DNA of 64,000 bases from Coraliomargarita_B sp036735565 (GCA_036735565.1 DAINOC010000002.1:30766-94765), one strand, 5' to 3'; positions 54,123-63,207 are shown, counted from the stretch's first letter. Notes: a model not told the origin generated them from the sequence alone. Program-made: numbers and translations.

Positions 54123-56383
54123 TGAGTCTCTCCGAAACACTCAGATCACAGCTTCAAATCCGGGCTTTCGATGGGCCACTCACCCGTGAATTGGTTCAGT
54201 CACCAGCGGCGCATGGCTTGGGACGCCTCCCTTCAGCTGTCCGGCCCGATGCCACGGTCAACAGTGTTTGTGGGTATTGCGGTACGGGGTGCTCCCTTAG
54301 AGTGCACTTAAAGGATGGTGAAGCCGTCAATTTGAGCGGACAAAGCAGCTACCCGGTAAACCTTGGTATGGCTTGCCCCAAGGGTTGGGAAGCCCTCACG
54401 CCCCTGATCGCTAAAGACCGTGCCACGACGCCGATGCGCCGCAATGCCGCTGGCGAATTGGAGGCGATTAGTTGGGAGGAAGCTATGGGAACCTTTGTGC
54501 GTCAATTCAAGCGCACGCTCAAGGAGCACGGTTCGGGTGCGGCGGCTTTTCTTAGCACCGGGCAGATCGTAACTGAGGAGATGGCCTTTCTCGGAGCTTT
54601 GGCCAAGATCGGTATGGGCATGCGGCACGGCGACGGCAACACCCGTCAGTGCATGGCCACTGCTGTGACCGCCTACAAGCAGAGTTTCGGCTACGATGCG
54701 CCGCCATTTACTTATCAGGATTTCGAGGAGTCCGACTTACTCATTTTCGTGGGGGCCAATCCCTGTATTGCGCACCCGATTATGTGGCAGAGGGTCATGC
54801 TCAACAAGCGTGACCCGGAGATCCTGGTCGTTGATCCACGGAAGACGGAAACCGCCATGGCGGCCACCACGCACTGGCCGATTGCGCCAAAGTCCGATCT
54901 CATGCTCTTTTATGGATTGGCTGCCCGGATCATTGAGTTGGGATTATTGGATCAAAGTTTCATCGATGCGCACACCTGCGACTTTGAAGCGTTTGAGGCC
55001 TTTCTCAGCGATTACAGTATAGAGCGTGCTGCCAGAGGCAGCGGTATCGCAGTTGAGGAGTTGGACCGCATGGCGCGACTCATTGGATCCGGCAAGCGCG
55101 TCTCATTCTGGTGGACGATGGGGGTCAACCAAAGTTACGAGGGCACCCGCCTTGCGCAGGCGTTGATCAATCTCTGTCTGATGACGGGTAACATCGGCAA
55201 GCCCGGAACGGGGCCTAATTCCATCACAGGGCAGTGCAATGCCATGGGCTCGCGGCAGTTCAGCTTTACTACGAGCTTGCCCTGTCTACGCGAGTTTACC
55301 TCGGCTGCGGATCGCGCGGAAGTGGCAGAGGTCCTCAACGTGCCGGTTGAGCGCATTCCCGCTGAGAACAGCTACGCCTACAATGAGATCATCGACGCCA
55401 TCGACAGAGGCGAGATCAAGGCCCTCTGGATGGTGGCGACCAATGCCGGGCATTCCTGGATTAACCAGAAACGCTTTCGGCGAATTCGCGAGAAGCTCGA
55501 TTTCTTTGTTGTTCAGGATATGTATGGCAATACCGAGACCGCGCAGATCGCTGACCTTGTCCTGCCAGCGGGCGGGTGGGGTGAGAAAGACGGAACATTT
55601 ATCAACTCTGAGCGGCGCATCGGTGTGACCCGCAAGGTGCGGAAAGCGCCCGGGCAGGCGCTTTCCGATTTTAATATTTTCCGGCTGATTGCCCACCACT
55701 GGGGCTGTGCGGATCTCTTCAAGGAGTGGAGGTCGCCCGAAGCGGTTTTCAAAATATTGGGCCGTCTCAGTGCGGGGCGCCCGGTCGACTTCACCGGAAT
55801 TCCCGATTACAAATTTATCGATGATCACGGCGGTTTGCAGTGGCCCTTTCCGGCACCGAAGCGGACGTTGGAGTCAACGGTGCTAACGGAGGCAGGAGGG
55901 CGAGTGGAGGTGAAGAGTGAGCGGCGGCTCTTCGAAGACGGCCGGTTTTATCACGCTGATGGGAGGGCCCGCTTCCTTTTTGACGCTCCCCGACCGATGC
56001 CGGAGCCGCCGGACGCGGACTATCCTTTCATCCTGTTGACGGGGCGCGGCACGTCCTCGCAGTGGCACACGCAGACCCGAACTGGCAAATCGGATGTGTT
56101 ACGTAAGTTGTATCCAAAGTGTCCTTACGTAGAGATCAATCCAGAGGATGCCTACAATCTCGGTATCGAGCCGGAGGACACGGTCGAGGTCGCCTCCCGC
56201 CGGGGCAGCGTTCGCGTGAAAGCGGTCGCCCTCGCCAGCCTCCAGCCCGGTCAGATCTTTATGCCTATGCACTACCCGGAAACCAACCTGCTCACCCACG
56301 ATAGCTTCGACCCGCACTCCAAGGAGCCCAGCTACAAGGCCTGCGCGGTGAAAATTTTCAAAAAATTGATGACTCATGGCTAA
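54122..56383 (+). CDS. nasA: Cytoplasmic assimilatory nitrate reductase, molybdopterin subunit
   Basis: 753 residues. [4Fe-4S] ligands C50-x2-C53-x3-C57-x27-C85 with the adjacent Lys, and Mo-ligand Cys in NTRQCMATAV. The rest matches NasA/NarB: GANPCIAHPIMWQRVM, FWWTMGVNQSYEGTRLAQALINLCLMTGNIG, VVQDMYGNTETAQIADLVLPAGGWGEKDGTF, and a C-terminal ISNPEDAYNLGIEPEDTVEVASRRG-type aspartate-decarboxylase fold. There is no Tat signal, so it works in the cytoplasm, in contrast to DMSO reductase DmsA. An extra 45-residue N-terminal stretch precedes the iron-sulfur domain. Confidence 0.93.
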   Translation: MSLSETLRSQLQIRAFDGPLTRELVQSPAAHGLGRLPSAVRPDATVNSVCGYCGTGCSLRVHLKDGEAVNLSGQSSYPVNLGMACPKGWEALTPLIAKDRATTPMRRNAAGELEAISWEEAMGTFVRQFKRTLKEHGSGAAAFLSTGQIVTEEMAFLGALAKIGMGMRHGDGNTRQCMATAVTAYKQSFGYDAPPFTYQDFEESDLLIFVGANPCIAHPIMWQRVMLNKRDPEILVVDPRKTETAMAATTHWPIAPKSDLMLFYGLAARIIELGLLDQSFIDAHTCDFEAFEAFLSDYSIERAARGSGIAVEELDRMARLIGSGKRVSFWWTMGVNQSYEGTRLAQALINLCLMTGNIGKPGTGPNSITGQCNAMGSRQFSFTTSLPCLREFTSAADRAEVAEVLNVPVERIPAENSYAYNEIIDAIDRGEIKALWMVATNAGHSWINQKRFRRIREKLDFFVVQDMYGNTETAQIADLVLPAGGWGEKDGTFINSERRIGVTRKVRKAPGQALSDFNIFRLIAHHWGCADLFKEWRSPEAVFKILGRLSAGRPVDFTGIPDYKFIDDHGGLQWPFPAPKRTLESTVLTEAGGRVEVKSERRLFEDGRFYHADGRARFLFDAPRPMPEPPDADYPFILLTGRGTSSQWHTQTRTGKSDVLRKLYPKCPYVEINPEDAYNLGIEPEDTVEVASRRGSVRVKAVALASLQPGQIFMPMHYPETNLLTHDSFDPHSKEPSYKACAVKIFKKLMTHG

Positions 56384-56431
56384 CCAGTCGTTCGTCGTGC
56401 TCATCAGTCATTAACCATTAAGGATTCGTCC

Positions 56432-58183
56432 ATGCCATCCACACCCTTCATTCCCGATACCGCGCCCTTTAGTGAGGAGCAGCGCTCTTGGCTCAACGGC
56501 TACCTCGCGGGTCTCTTTTCAGAGGCTTCCGGCGGTGAGCCTCCGTCAGTTACTCCGTCCACGCCGGTTACACTGCTCTTCGGCTCGCAGACCGGTACGG
56601 CAGAAGGTCTTTGCAAGAAGCTGGCGAAGCAGTTGAAAGCGGCCAATTGCGATCCAACAATTCTCGACATGAGCGAGGTGACGCCACAGGATCTTACAGC
56701 GGTTAAGCACCTGCTGATCCTAACCAGCACTTACGGCGAAGGTGAGCCGCCCGACAACGCCCAGGCCTTGCACGCGGAACTGATGGCCGACAGTGCGCCA
56801 TGCTTGGATGGGGTGAACTATTCAGTATTCGGTCTGGGTGACACCAACTATGTCGACTTCTGCAAGTGCAGTAAGGAGTTTGACGCCCGTCTTGAAGGGC
56901 TCGGTGCCAAACGGATCGTGCCCATGTTTGAGGCCGACGGTGACCCTGATGAGCCCTTTGCTGAATGGCTTGCCGCGCTGCGAGATGCGCTCGGACAGGT
57001 CGATACGTCGGGTGTTGAATCCGCTTCCGTGGCAAAGACGGAAGCGGACGAGGAGGACGACGGCCCCGCTTTCGATAAGAAAACCCCGTTTCCTGCGAAG
57101 CTACTGAAGAGCGAGAACCTCAACAAGGAAGGATCTTCCAAGGCAACGCACCATATTGAAATTTCGCTCGAAGGCTCCGGCCTCGATTATGAGGTGGGCG
57201 ATGCCCTTGGTGTGTATCCAGAGAACAATGCCCGCCTCGTGGACGAGATCATCCGTGCCGCCGGGTTCTCGCCGGAGGAGCGGGCACCTGTGCCGCATGG
57301 TGATGACCAGCCGCTCTTCGACGCTTTACGCTATCACTACGACGTGAGTGTGCTGACCGAGCCCTTCCTGCTTGCCTGCGCGCGCCTCAGTAAGCACGGG
57401 GAACTGCGAGCGCTCATCGCCGACGAGACCCAACGCAAGGCCTATCTCGAAGGGCGCGGACTGGTCGATCCGATCACCGATTTCGGCGTCAAATTCCCAA
57501 CGACAGAGTATCTGGTCGCCCCGTTGAGGGCCCTCGCGCCCCGCCTCTATTCCATCTCATCCAGCCCGAAGGCGCACCCCGGCGAAGTCCATCTCACGGT
57601 TGGAAAGGTCACCTACGACCGGCATGGGCGGCAGCGGCTCGGTGTCTGCTCGACGTATCTTGCCGAGCATGACGGGCATCGTCCCGTTCGTGTCTACATG
57701 CACGCCAACAAGGCCTTCCGCTTGACCAATAACGACAATGCTCCCGCCATCATGATTGGCCCTGGCACCGGCATCGCTCCCTTCCGCGCCTTCTTTGAAG
57801 AGCGCGAGGTGCGTGGAGCTAAAGGCAAGAACTGGCTCTTCTTCGGCGACCAGCATCAGGCCACCGACTTCCTTTACGAGGACCAAATCACCGCTTGGAT
57901 GAAGAGCGGCCTTCTCACCCGCTTCGACACCGCCTTTTCCCGGGACCAGGACGAGAAGGTTTACGTGCAGGATCGTATTCTAGAACATGCCGAAGAGTTC
58001 TACGCCTGGCTCGAAGCCGGTGGCTATATCTATATCTGCGGCGATGCCAGTCGCATGGCAAAAGATGTGGACAAGGCGATCCACAAAGCCGTCGCGAGCG
58101 CCGGTGACAAAACTGAAGATGAGGCCAAGGCCTACGTGGAATCGCTCAAGAAAGCTAAGCGGTATCTACGTGATGTTTACTAG
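56432..58183 (+). CDS. CysJ-like FAD/FMN flavoprotein, candidate electron donor for nitrite reductase
   Basis: 583 residues. Flavodoxin-like FMN domain (LLFGSQTGTAEGLCKKL at 48-64; TSTYGEGEPPDNA; GLGDTNYVDFCKCSK), FAD domain (RLYSISSSPKAHPGEVHLTV, GVCSTYL) and NADPH domain (GPGTGIAPFRAFFEEREVRG, YICGDASRMAKDV, ending YLRDVY). Domain order matches sulfite reductase flavoprotein CysJ. Placement after the nitrite/nitrate reductases, without a sulfite reductase haem subunit nearby, suggests it feeds NirA from NADPH. The N-terminal FSEEQRSWLNGYLAGL motif is shared with NirA. Confidence 0.9.
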   Translation: MPSTPFIPDTAPFSEEQRSWLNGYLAGLFSEASGGEPPSVTPSTPVTLLFGSQTGTAEGLCKKLAKQLKAANCDPTILDMSEVTPQDLTAVKHLLILTSTYGEGEPPDNAQALHAELMADSAPCLDGVNYSVFGLGDTNYVDFCKCSKEFDARLEGLGAKRIVPMFEADGDPDEPFAEWLAALRDALGQVDTSGVESASVAKTEADEEDDGPAFDKKTPFPAKLLKSENLNKEGSSKATHHIEISLEGSGLDYEVGDALGVYPENNARLVDEIIRAAGFSPEERAPVPHGDDQPLFDALRYHYDVSVLTEPFLLACARLSKHGELRALIADETQRKAYLEGRGLVDPITDFGVKFPTTEYLVAPLRALAPRLYSISSSPKAHPGEVHLTVGKVTYDRHGRQRLGVCSTYLAEHDGHRPVRVYMHANKAFRLTNNDNAPAIMIGPGTGIAPFRAFFEEREVRGAKGKNWLFFGDQHQATDFLYEDQITAWMKSGLLTRFDTAFSRDQDEKVYVQDRILEHAEEFYAWLEAGGYIYICGDASRMAKDVDKAIHKAVASAGDKTEDEAKAYVESLKKAKRYLRDVY

Positions 58184-58503
58184 AACCGAATTTGAGTCAT
58201 ATCGCCGGGCGGCAGGGTTATGCTTTATCGGGAAAGTCGGAATGATCGAATTCTCTCTATAAAATCTGGCTGCGGAGCCTCCGTCTGCTAGATCCGGAGG
58301 CGTGGGAGATCCTGCGGTATCGCTATGGATTCCGATGTTCGTGTTTTTTGGGGATCACTTTCTCCGGTAAGTCGTATAAGTATTCAATGCCATGATGAAT
58401 ATTGTTCATGTATTATTGAGATTCAATGAACAGGATTGGCACATGAGGTGGTGTTGTGAGTGGGTGCAATCGCACAAATGCAAACAACAAACTACTAATC
58501 AAA
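58184..58503. other. Leader region before the porin
   Basis: 320 bp with no gene I can support. An inverted repeat around 58273-58302 (GCCTCCG ... CCGGAGGC) forms a hairpin without a T run, so it is not a simple terminator. The stretch from 58370 to 58450 is AT-rich, fitting the porin promoter. Confidence 0.5.
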
Positions 58504-59724
58504 ATGAAAACAGCTCACAAACTATCCACGCTAACTATGATAACCGCTGTCAGCGTTTCCGGCCTGATGGCTGATCCTGTTGAGTCCTCGCTGGACTCGA
58601 CATTTGGAAAATTGGAGGAGACCCTGCCCGGTAAGTTCAACATCGATGCGGTGCTGCGCTACGAGGTTTTTGACCTCGATAACGGGCTGCCGGCAAATGA
58701 CCGTGATGGAACCTCCCTGCGCGTGCGCTACGGCTACACATCGCCTGACTTCAATGGCTTCACCGCCATGATCGAGGGAGAGACGCTGACCCGGGTCGGT
58801 GGCGATGCAGCGGACATCCACCCGCTTGACGATGCCGGCGACGGCACCGATTTGAATCAACTTTGGGCGCAGTATAAGGACGCCGATCTGGGCAGCATCA
58901 AGCTCGGGCGCCAGATTTATGCCTTGGATGACCATCGTTTTATCGGGCATGTGGGTTGGCGGCAAAACATCCAGGTGTTTGATGCGGCCACATTCGACTA
59001 TACCGGTGTCAAAAAACTATCGGTGAAGGGCTTTTATTTTGCGGAGCAGCACGCAGTGAATGGCACGCATAATGAGCTCGACGCCTTCGGCTTGAACGTG
59101 AGCTACGGTTTTGTCGATGCCTTCAAGCTCACCGGCTTTCTATACGACATCGAAGGCGATGATGTGGGCAATGCCGCGATATCGAACCGAACCATTGGCC
59201 TACGTGCTACGGGCAAGGTTATGCTGGGCGAACAAGCCTTTATCTACAGTGCAAGCATTGCAGAGCAGGAGGAAACCGGGCCGGCTCCTGTGGCTTTTGA
59301 TGCCGGGTATTTCGCGGGTGATCTTTCCACCAAGGTCGGAGGCGTGACGCTTGGGGCTGGTTTTGAGATGCTTGACGCCGGATTTCGCACGCCGCTGGCA
59401 ACCGTCCACAAGTTTAATGGATTCGCCGACGCGTTGCTCCCGGTGGTTGGGTTTGCCAATGGCCTCGAGGATTACTATGTCTATGTCGGTTACACCATCC
59501 CGGTGGGTAACGGTATCAATGCTAAAGTGATTTACCATGATTTCTCTCCGGAGACAGGTGCCGGAGACTATGGCGATGAGATCGATTTCGTCGCCTCTTA
59601 CAAGTTCAACAAATACTTCAGTGCATTGGCGAAATACGGTAGCTACAACTCGGACGGCGGGTCCGGCGGTGTCGGTGGCTTTGACAAGGACATGTTTACA
59701 ATCGAGCTAAACTTTGTTTATTGA
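58504..59724 (+). CDS. Outer-membrane porin, likely for nitrate-related uptake
   Basis: 406 residues from ATG 58504. Signal peptide MKTAHKLSTLTMITAVSVSGLMA. The rest is amphipathic beta-strand sequence (GKFNIDAVLRYEVFD, GTSLRVRYGY, FTAMIEGETL, IKLGRQIYALDDHRFIGHVGW, SVKGFYFAEQHA, FTIELNFVY) ending in an aromatic residue, typical of a porin barrel. Contains the alginate-export/porin-like pattern LGRQ-x-DDHRFIG. Its position between the nitrate reductase and moaA suggests it helps uptake of nitrate, but the specificity is not visible. Confidence 0.83.
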   Translation: MKTAHKLSTLTMITAVSVSGLMADPVESSLDSTFGKLEETLPGKFNIDAVLRYEVFDLDNGLPANDRDGTSLRVRYGYTSPDFNGFTAMIEGETLTRVGGDAADIHPLDDAGDGTDLNQLWAQYKDADLGSIKLGRQIYALDDHRFIGHVGWRQNIQVFDAATFDYTGVKKLSVKGFYFAEQHAVNGTHNELDAFGLNVSYGFVDAFKLTGFLYDIEGDDVGNAAISNRTIGLRATGKVMLGEQAFIYSASIAEQEETGPAPVAFDAGYFAGDLSTKVGGVTLGAGFEMLDAGFRTPLATVHKFNGFADALLPVVGFANGLEDYYVYVGYTIPVGNGINAKVIYHDFSPETGAGDYGDEIDFVASYKFNKYFSALAKYGSYNSDGGSGGVGGFDKDMFTIELNFVY

Positions 59725-59755
59725 GGAGAATGGGGGTTTGTTATCCCCGATTCAG

Positions 59756-59793
59756 GCGGGTCCCTGCTTCTGTAGTGGGGATCCGCTTTTTTT
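59756..59793 (+). terminator. Rho-independent terminator of the porin
   Basis: Stem GCGGGTCCC (59756-59764) with GGGATCCGC (59778-59786), one G-U pair, then seven T. It lies 31 bp after the porin stop. moaA starts 102 bp further on, so moaA needs its own promoter. Confidence 0.85.
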
Positions 59794-59894
59794 GATTGAG
59801 CTTCAGCTTGTCGTGGTTGCCCAATCCTGTTTCCTGAATTTGTGTAGAGTTCGCTGTTGGTTGAAATATTCTTTTCCCTCGACGGCGAAGATTC

Positions 59895-60929
59895 ATGGCT
59901 GAAAAAAATACAACACCAGAGCCAAAGGTCGTGGACCGGTTGGGGCGCGGCATCACTGACCTGCGGATCTCGCTGACCGACCGGTGTAATCTGCGTTGCA
60001 CGTATTGCATGCCGAAGGAGGTCTTTGGGCCGGATTATGTTTTTTTGCAGAAGGCGGAGTGGCTGCGGTTTCAGGAGTTGGATGATATCGTCGGGGCCTT
60101 CGTTAAATTGGGCGTGAGGAAGATTCGCCTGACCGGGGGCGAGCCGCTTCTGCGGCCGGGCATCGTCAAATACATCGCCGGGCTGGGCCGGTTTCCGGAG
60201 ATTGAGGATATCGCGTTGACAACAAACGGCCTTCGCCTCGCGGAGAGGGTGGGTGAGCTAAAAGAGGCGGGCTTGCGCCGTGTGACGGTGAGCCTCGATG
60301 CCCTCGATCCGGTGATCAGCGGGCGCATGAATGGCCGGGGCATCGCGCCGTCGGCGGTATTGGCGGGAATCGAAGAGGCGCTGGATGCCGGGATGGGGGT
60401 GAAGGTCAACATGGTGGTGCAGCGGGGCGTCAACGACAGCGAGATTTTGCCCATGGCCCGGCACTTTCACGGGAGCGGCGTTACGCTGCGGTTCATCGAG
60501 TATATGGATGTGGGCAATCACAACGGTTGGCGGATGGACCAGGTGGTGAGCGGCGGCGAGATCGTCGATACGATTCAGCGGGCATTTGCGATCGAACCGA
60601 TTGATCTGAGCTCAGCGCAGGAAGTGGCCAAGCGCTACCGCTACCGCGACGGGGGTGGGGAGTTCGGCCTGATCACCTCGGTCACGCAGCCCTTCTGTGG
60701 TGGCTGCACCCGGGCGCGCATCTCGGCGGATGGGAAGCTTTACACCTGCCTCTTCGCCAGTGCGGGACTCGACTTGAAGGCATTTGTCCGCGCTGAGGGC
60801 TATGAGCAATCAAAGCTCGATGCCCTGCTTGCGCTGCATTGGGGCCAGCGGGAGGACCGCTACTCGGAACTGCGCAGCGCGGCCATGAGCTCGAAGAAGA
60901 AAGTAGAGATGTCCTATATCGGGGGGTAG
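59895..60929 (+). CDS. moaA: GTP 3',8-cyclase MoaA (Mo-cofactor synthesis)
   Basis: 344 residues. Radical SAM enzyme, first step of molybdenum cofactor synthesis. Cys31, Cys35, Cys38 form the SAM-binding [4Fe-4S] site (CNLRCTYCMP); the second cluster is in PFCGGCTRARISADGKLYTC; it ends Gly-Gly as required for activity. All motifs are intact. Moco is needed by the nitrate reductase encoded next door. moaC, moaE, mogA and mobA are not in the window. Confidence 0.95.
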   Translation: MAEKNTTPEPKVVDRLGRGITDLRISLTDRCNLRCTYCMPKEVFGPDYVFLQKAEWLRFQELDDIVGAFVKLGVRKIRLTGGEPLLRPGIVKYIAGLGRFPEIEDIALTTNGLRLAERVGELKEAGLRRVTVSLDALDPVISGRMNGRGIAPSAVLAGIEEALDAGMGVKVNMVVQRGVNDSEILPMARHFHGSGVTLRFIEYMDVGNHNGWRMDQVVSGGEIVDTIQRAFAIEPIDLSSAQEVAKRYRYRDGGGEFGLITSVTQPFCGGCTRARISADGKLYTCLFASAGLDLKAFVRAEGYEQSKLDALLALHWGQREDRYSELRSAAMSSKKKVEMSYIGG

Positions 60930-61051
60930 CGCGTGTCGAGCCTCATTCTGATGCAACTATGTGAGGCACACGGTGGCGCGCTGACGTCGGATTTTTGCCA
61001 CTCAGAATTCTTTAGTCCAAAAACACCTCGGATTGCCTCCTCATGCCGTTC

Positions 61052-61066
61052 CGGGCAAGATGCCCG
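61052..61066. repeat. Short palindrome CGGGCAAGATGCCCG
   Basis: Perfect inverted arms CGGGCA/TGCCCG, close to a second palindrome at 61079-61097. No T run follows. Confidence 0.7.
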
Positions 61067-61078
61067 AATTCCCGGGAA

Positions 61079-61097
61079 GCAGGACATCCTGTCCTGC
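61079..61097. repeat. Short palindrome GCAGGACATCCTGTCCTGC
   Basis: Perfect inverted repeat with core CATCCTG, as in the 17704-17725 element. Located between moaA and the OMP pseudogene, which converge here. Confidence 0.75.
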
Positions 61098-61127
61098 ATG
61101 CCCTCGATGGTTCGGCTTCAATAGATG

Positions 61128-61850
61128 CTAGAACGAGACGTGGATTCCCAAGCCCAGCCAACTGAGATCGCCCAGACCTTCCCGCCGCACATCCCTTCCC
61201 GCAAAACTGTGAGCAAAGTAACCTTTCACGCTCCAGACTTCATCCCATGCCCAATACCAGTCGATACTGACTTGAAAGTGATTGGGACCGTCGTATGCCG
61301 CAGTCCGGTAGCCGAAGTCAAGACCCTGCGCGATCTGAGGCGTCACCTGCAGACGATCCTCAAACCAAGTCAGCGGATACTGCAGAGCGATTTCGAGAAA
61401 GCTTCCATCCGCTTCGAACGAATGAACCATGACGGCCGACCATGCGAGACCGAGCGCAAGCGGACGCTCCAGTGCAAATTCCAGTTCGTTATCCGATGCT
61501 TCATTGTTGAAGGCCAGATGGGTGTAGGCAAAGGACCAATCCATATCGTGGAATAATCCGCTGTATCCAGCACTGAGATTGAGTTCTTGGTAATCCACCG
61601 AATCACTCACCCCTACCCAAGCCCCCAGCTCATAGGGACCGTGGCGCAACCGCCCGTCAATGCTCCATAGACCACCATCGGCCAATTCATCCCGACCGCT
61701 ATCAACATAGCGACTCTCCCCAAAAGTGCTCATTTCGCCCTCTTAAGCTGCGCGCTCAAATAACGACTCGGCCGAAACCGCTGGCCCAATTAAAGTTGCT
61801 GTCATGGTGAAACCGCTCAGCCACCCCATTGCATTTTTCTTGTTTTCCAT
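61128..61850 (-). pseudogene. Outer-membrane beta-barrel protein gene broken by an in-frame stop
   Basis: The minus-strand frame from 61850 encodes a signal peptide (MENKKNAMGWLSGFTMTA, then IGPAVSA) and reaches a TAA at 61743-61745. Three codons later the same frame restarts with an ATG at 61733 and continues for 201 residues (GLWSIDGRLRHGPYEL, VTPQIAQGLDFGYRTAA, LGLGIHVSF) of amphipathic strands ending in Phe. The family is not recognised. The restarted ORF has no signal peptide, so it cannot reach the outer membrane by itself. The join is one substitution away from an intact gene. Confidence 0.8.
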
Positions 61851-61878
61851 CCCCGGTGATTCATCTCTCTTTATTTGT

Positions 61879-61904
61879 ATTATCAAATAAAATACTTTGA
61901 TTAT
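61879..61904. promoter_or_regulatory. Operator-like dyad upstream of the OMP pseudogene
   Basis: ATTATCAAA (61879-61887) and TTTGATTAT (61896-61904) form an inverted repeat with one mismatch and an 8-bp centre, in an AT-rich stretch just upstream of the signal-peptide start. Binding protein unknown. Confidence 0.35.
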
Positions 61905-61989
61905 TCAAAATAAAAGATACCAGGGGCTGTGTTTGAGCTAAACTGCTGGCCGAATGGGTCTCTGGCCGATCCCCGGGGTTTCCGATGAG

Positions 61990-63207
61990 TTAACCAATGC
62001 GGCTTTTCGCACCCGCCGCTGCGCGCCCGGCGGCGTGGCCTGTGGCGAAGCAGCCTTGCATGAGAAAGCCGCCTGTCGGGGCCTCCCAGTCGAGCATTTC
62101 TCCTGCGCAATACACGCCGGGCAGGCGGTGGAGCATGAGATTCGCGTCCAGCTCCGACCAGGCCACGCCTCCGGCGGTGGAGATCGCTTCATCGATCGGT
62201 CTCGGTCCCTTCAGCAGTATGCGGCAACGCTTGGTCGCCCTGGCGAGGTCGGCGGCATTATCGAACTCCCCGTAAAACTGCCGGAGGATGGCACAAGCGG
62301 TTGTGTTCAGCTTCCAGCGCAGCCCCGCCTCTTTGTAGAAATCGCGCCGGGCCGATTCCATTTTCGCAATGAGCCGTGCCTCGGTGAAGGATGGTTTCAG
62401 GTCGATCTCGATGAATGGTTCCGGCATGGCCCGCAGCTCCGGACCCAGGGCGTAGATCGGGGGCCCTTCGAAGCCGTAGCGCGTCACGACCAGCTCACCC
62501 GTCTCGGTTTTTCCGTTGGCACGCACTTGCAGGTTCTGCAGCGGCTTGCCCTCGATCAGATCCCGCGTTGCCTCAGTCCATTCACACTCCCAGCCGCAAT
62601 TGGCCGACTGCAGCGGCACGACGTCGATGCCCAGTTGCTCCAGGATTGGGACCCAAGTGGCGGTCGATCCGGTCTGCGGCCAGGAGGCCCCGCCCATCGC
62701 GAGAATTACCGCATCGTAATCCGCAGAGACTGAAGTGCCCGCCGTATCAAAGCTTAAGCGGAGCGAAGCGGCGGATCGTTCCAGGCCGACCCAGGTATGT
62801 TGCAGCTTAAAGTTGACCCCGGCAGCCCGGAGCCTGAGAACCCAGGCCCGCAAGAGCGGGGCCGCTTTTTTTGAGATAGGGAAGACCTTGCCATTGGGCG
62901 CGGCAAAGGTGTCCACACCCAGGTTGGAGGCCCACTCACGCAAATGCAGGTTATCGAATTCAGTCAGGTAGTGCCGCCAGCGTTCGGTGGGAAAGTCCCG
63001 CCCCGAGTAGTGTTGGAGAAAGTCCTCGAAGGGCGCATGATTGGTGAGATTCAGACCGCTCTTGCCCGCGACGAGAAACTTCCGGCCGACCGAGCGTTTG
63101 GCATCATAGAGGGTCACTGCTGCCCCCAGCCCGGCAGCCACCTCCGCCGCCCGAAGTCCGGCGGGACCGCCACCGATCACGGCTATTTGGCGTTGTGCGT
63201 TTGGCAT
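61990..63207 (-). CDS. FAD-dependent oxidoreductase of the HI0933/YhiN family
   Basis: 405 residues from ATG 63207. FAD site IAVIGGGPAGLRAAEVAAGLG at 8-28, then GRKFLVAGKSGLNLTN (family signature GRKLLISGGGRCNLTN) and VILAMGGASWPQTGSTA, with C-terminal GVYCAGEMLDWEAPTGGFLMQGCFATGHAAG. HI0933-type flavoproteins are of unknown substrate. No neighbour suggests a role. Both an upstream Met (63219) and 63207 are possible starts. Confidence 0.88.
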   Translation of the reverse strand: MPNAQRQIAVIGGGPAGLRAAEVAAGLGAAVTLYDAKRSVGRKFLVAGKSGLNLTNHAPFEDFLQHYSGRDFPTERWRHYLTEFDNLHLREWASNLGVDTFAAPNGKVFPISKKAAPLLRAWVLRLRAAGVNFKLQHTWVGLERSAASLRLSFDTAGTSVSADYDAVILAMGGASWPQTGSTATWVPILEQLGIDVVPLQSANCGWECEWTEATRDLIEGKPLQNLQVRANGKTETGELVVTRYGFEGPPIYALGPELRAMPEPFIEIDLKPSFTEARLIAKMESARRDFYKEAGLRWKLNTTACAILRQFYGEFDNAADLARATKRCRILLKGPRPIDEAISTAGGVAWSELDANLMLHRLPGVYCAGEMLDWEAPTGGFLMQGCFATGHAAGRAAAGAKSRIG

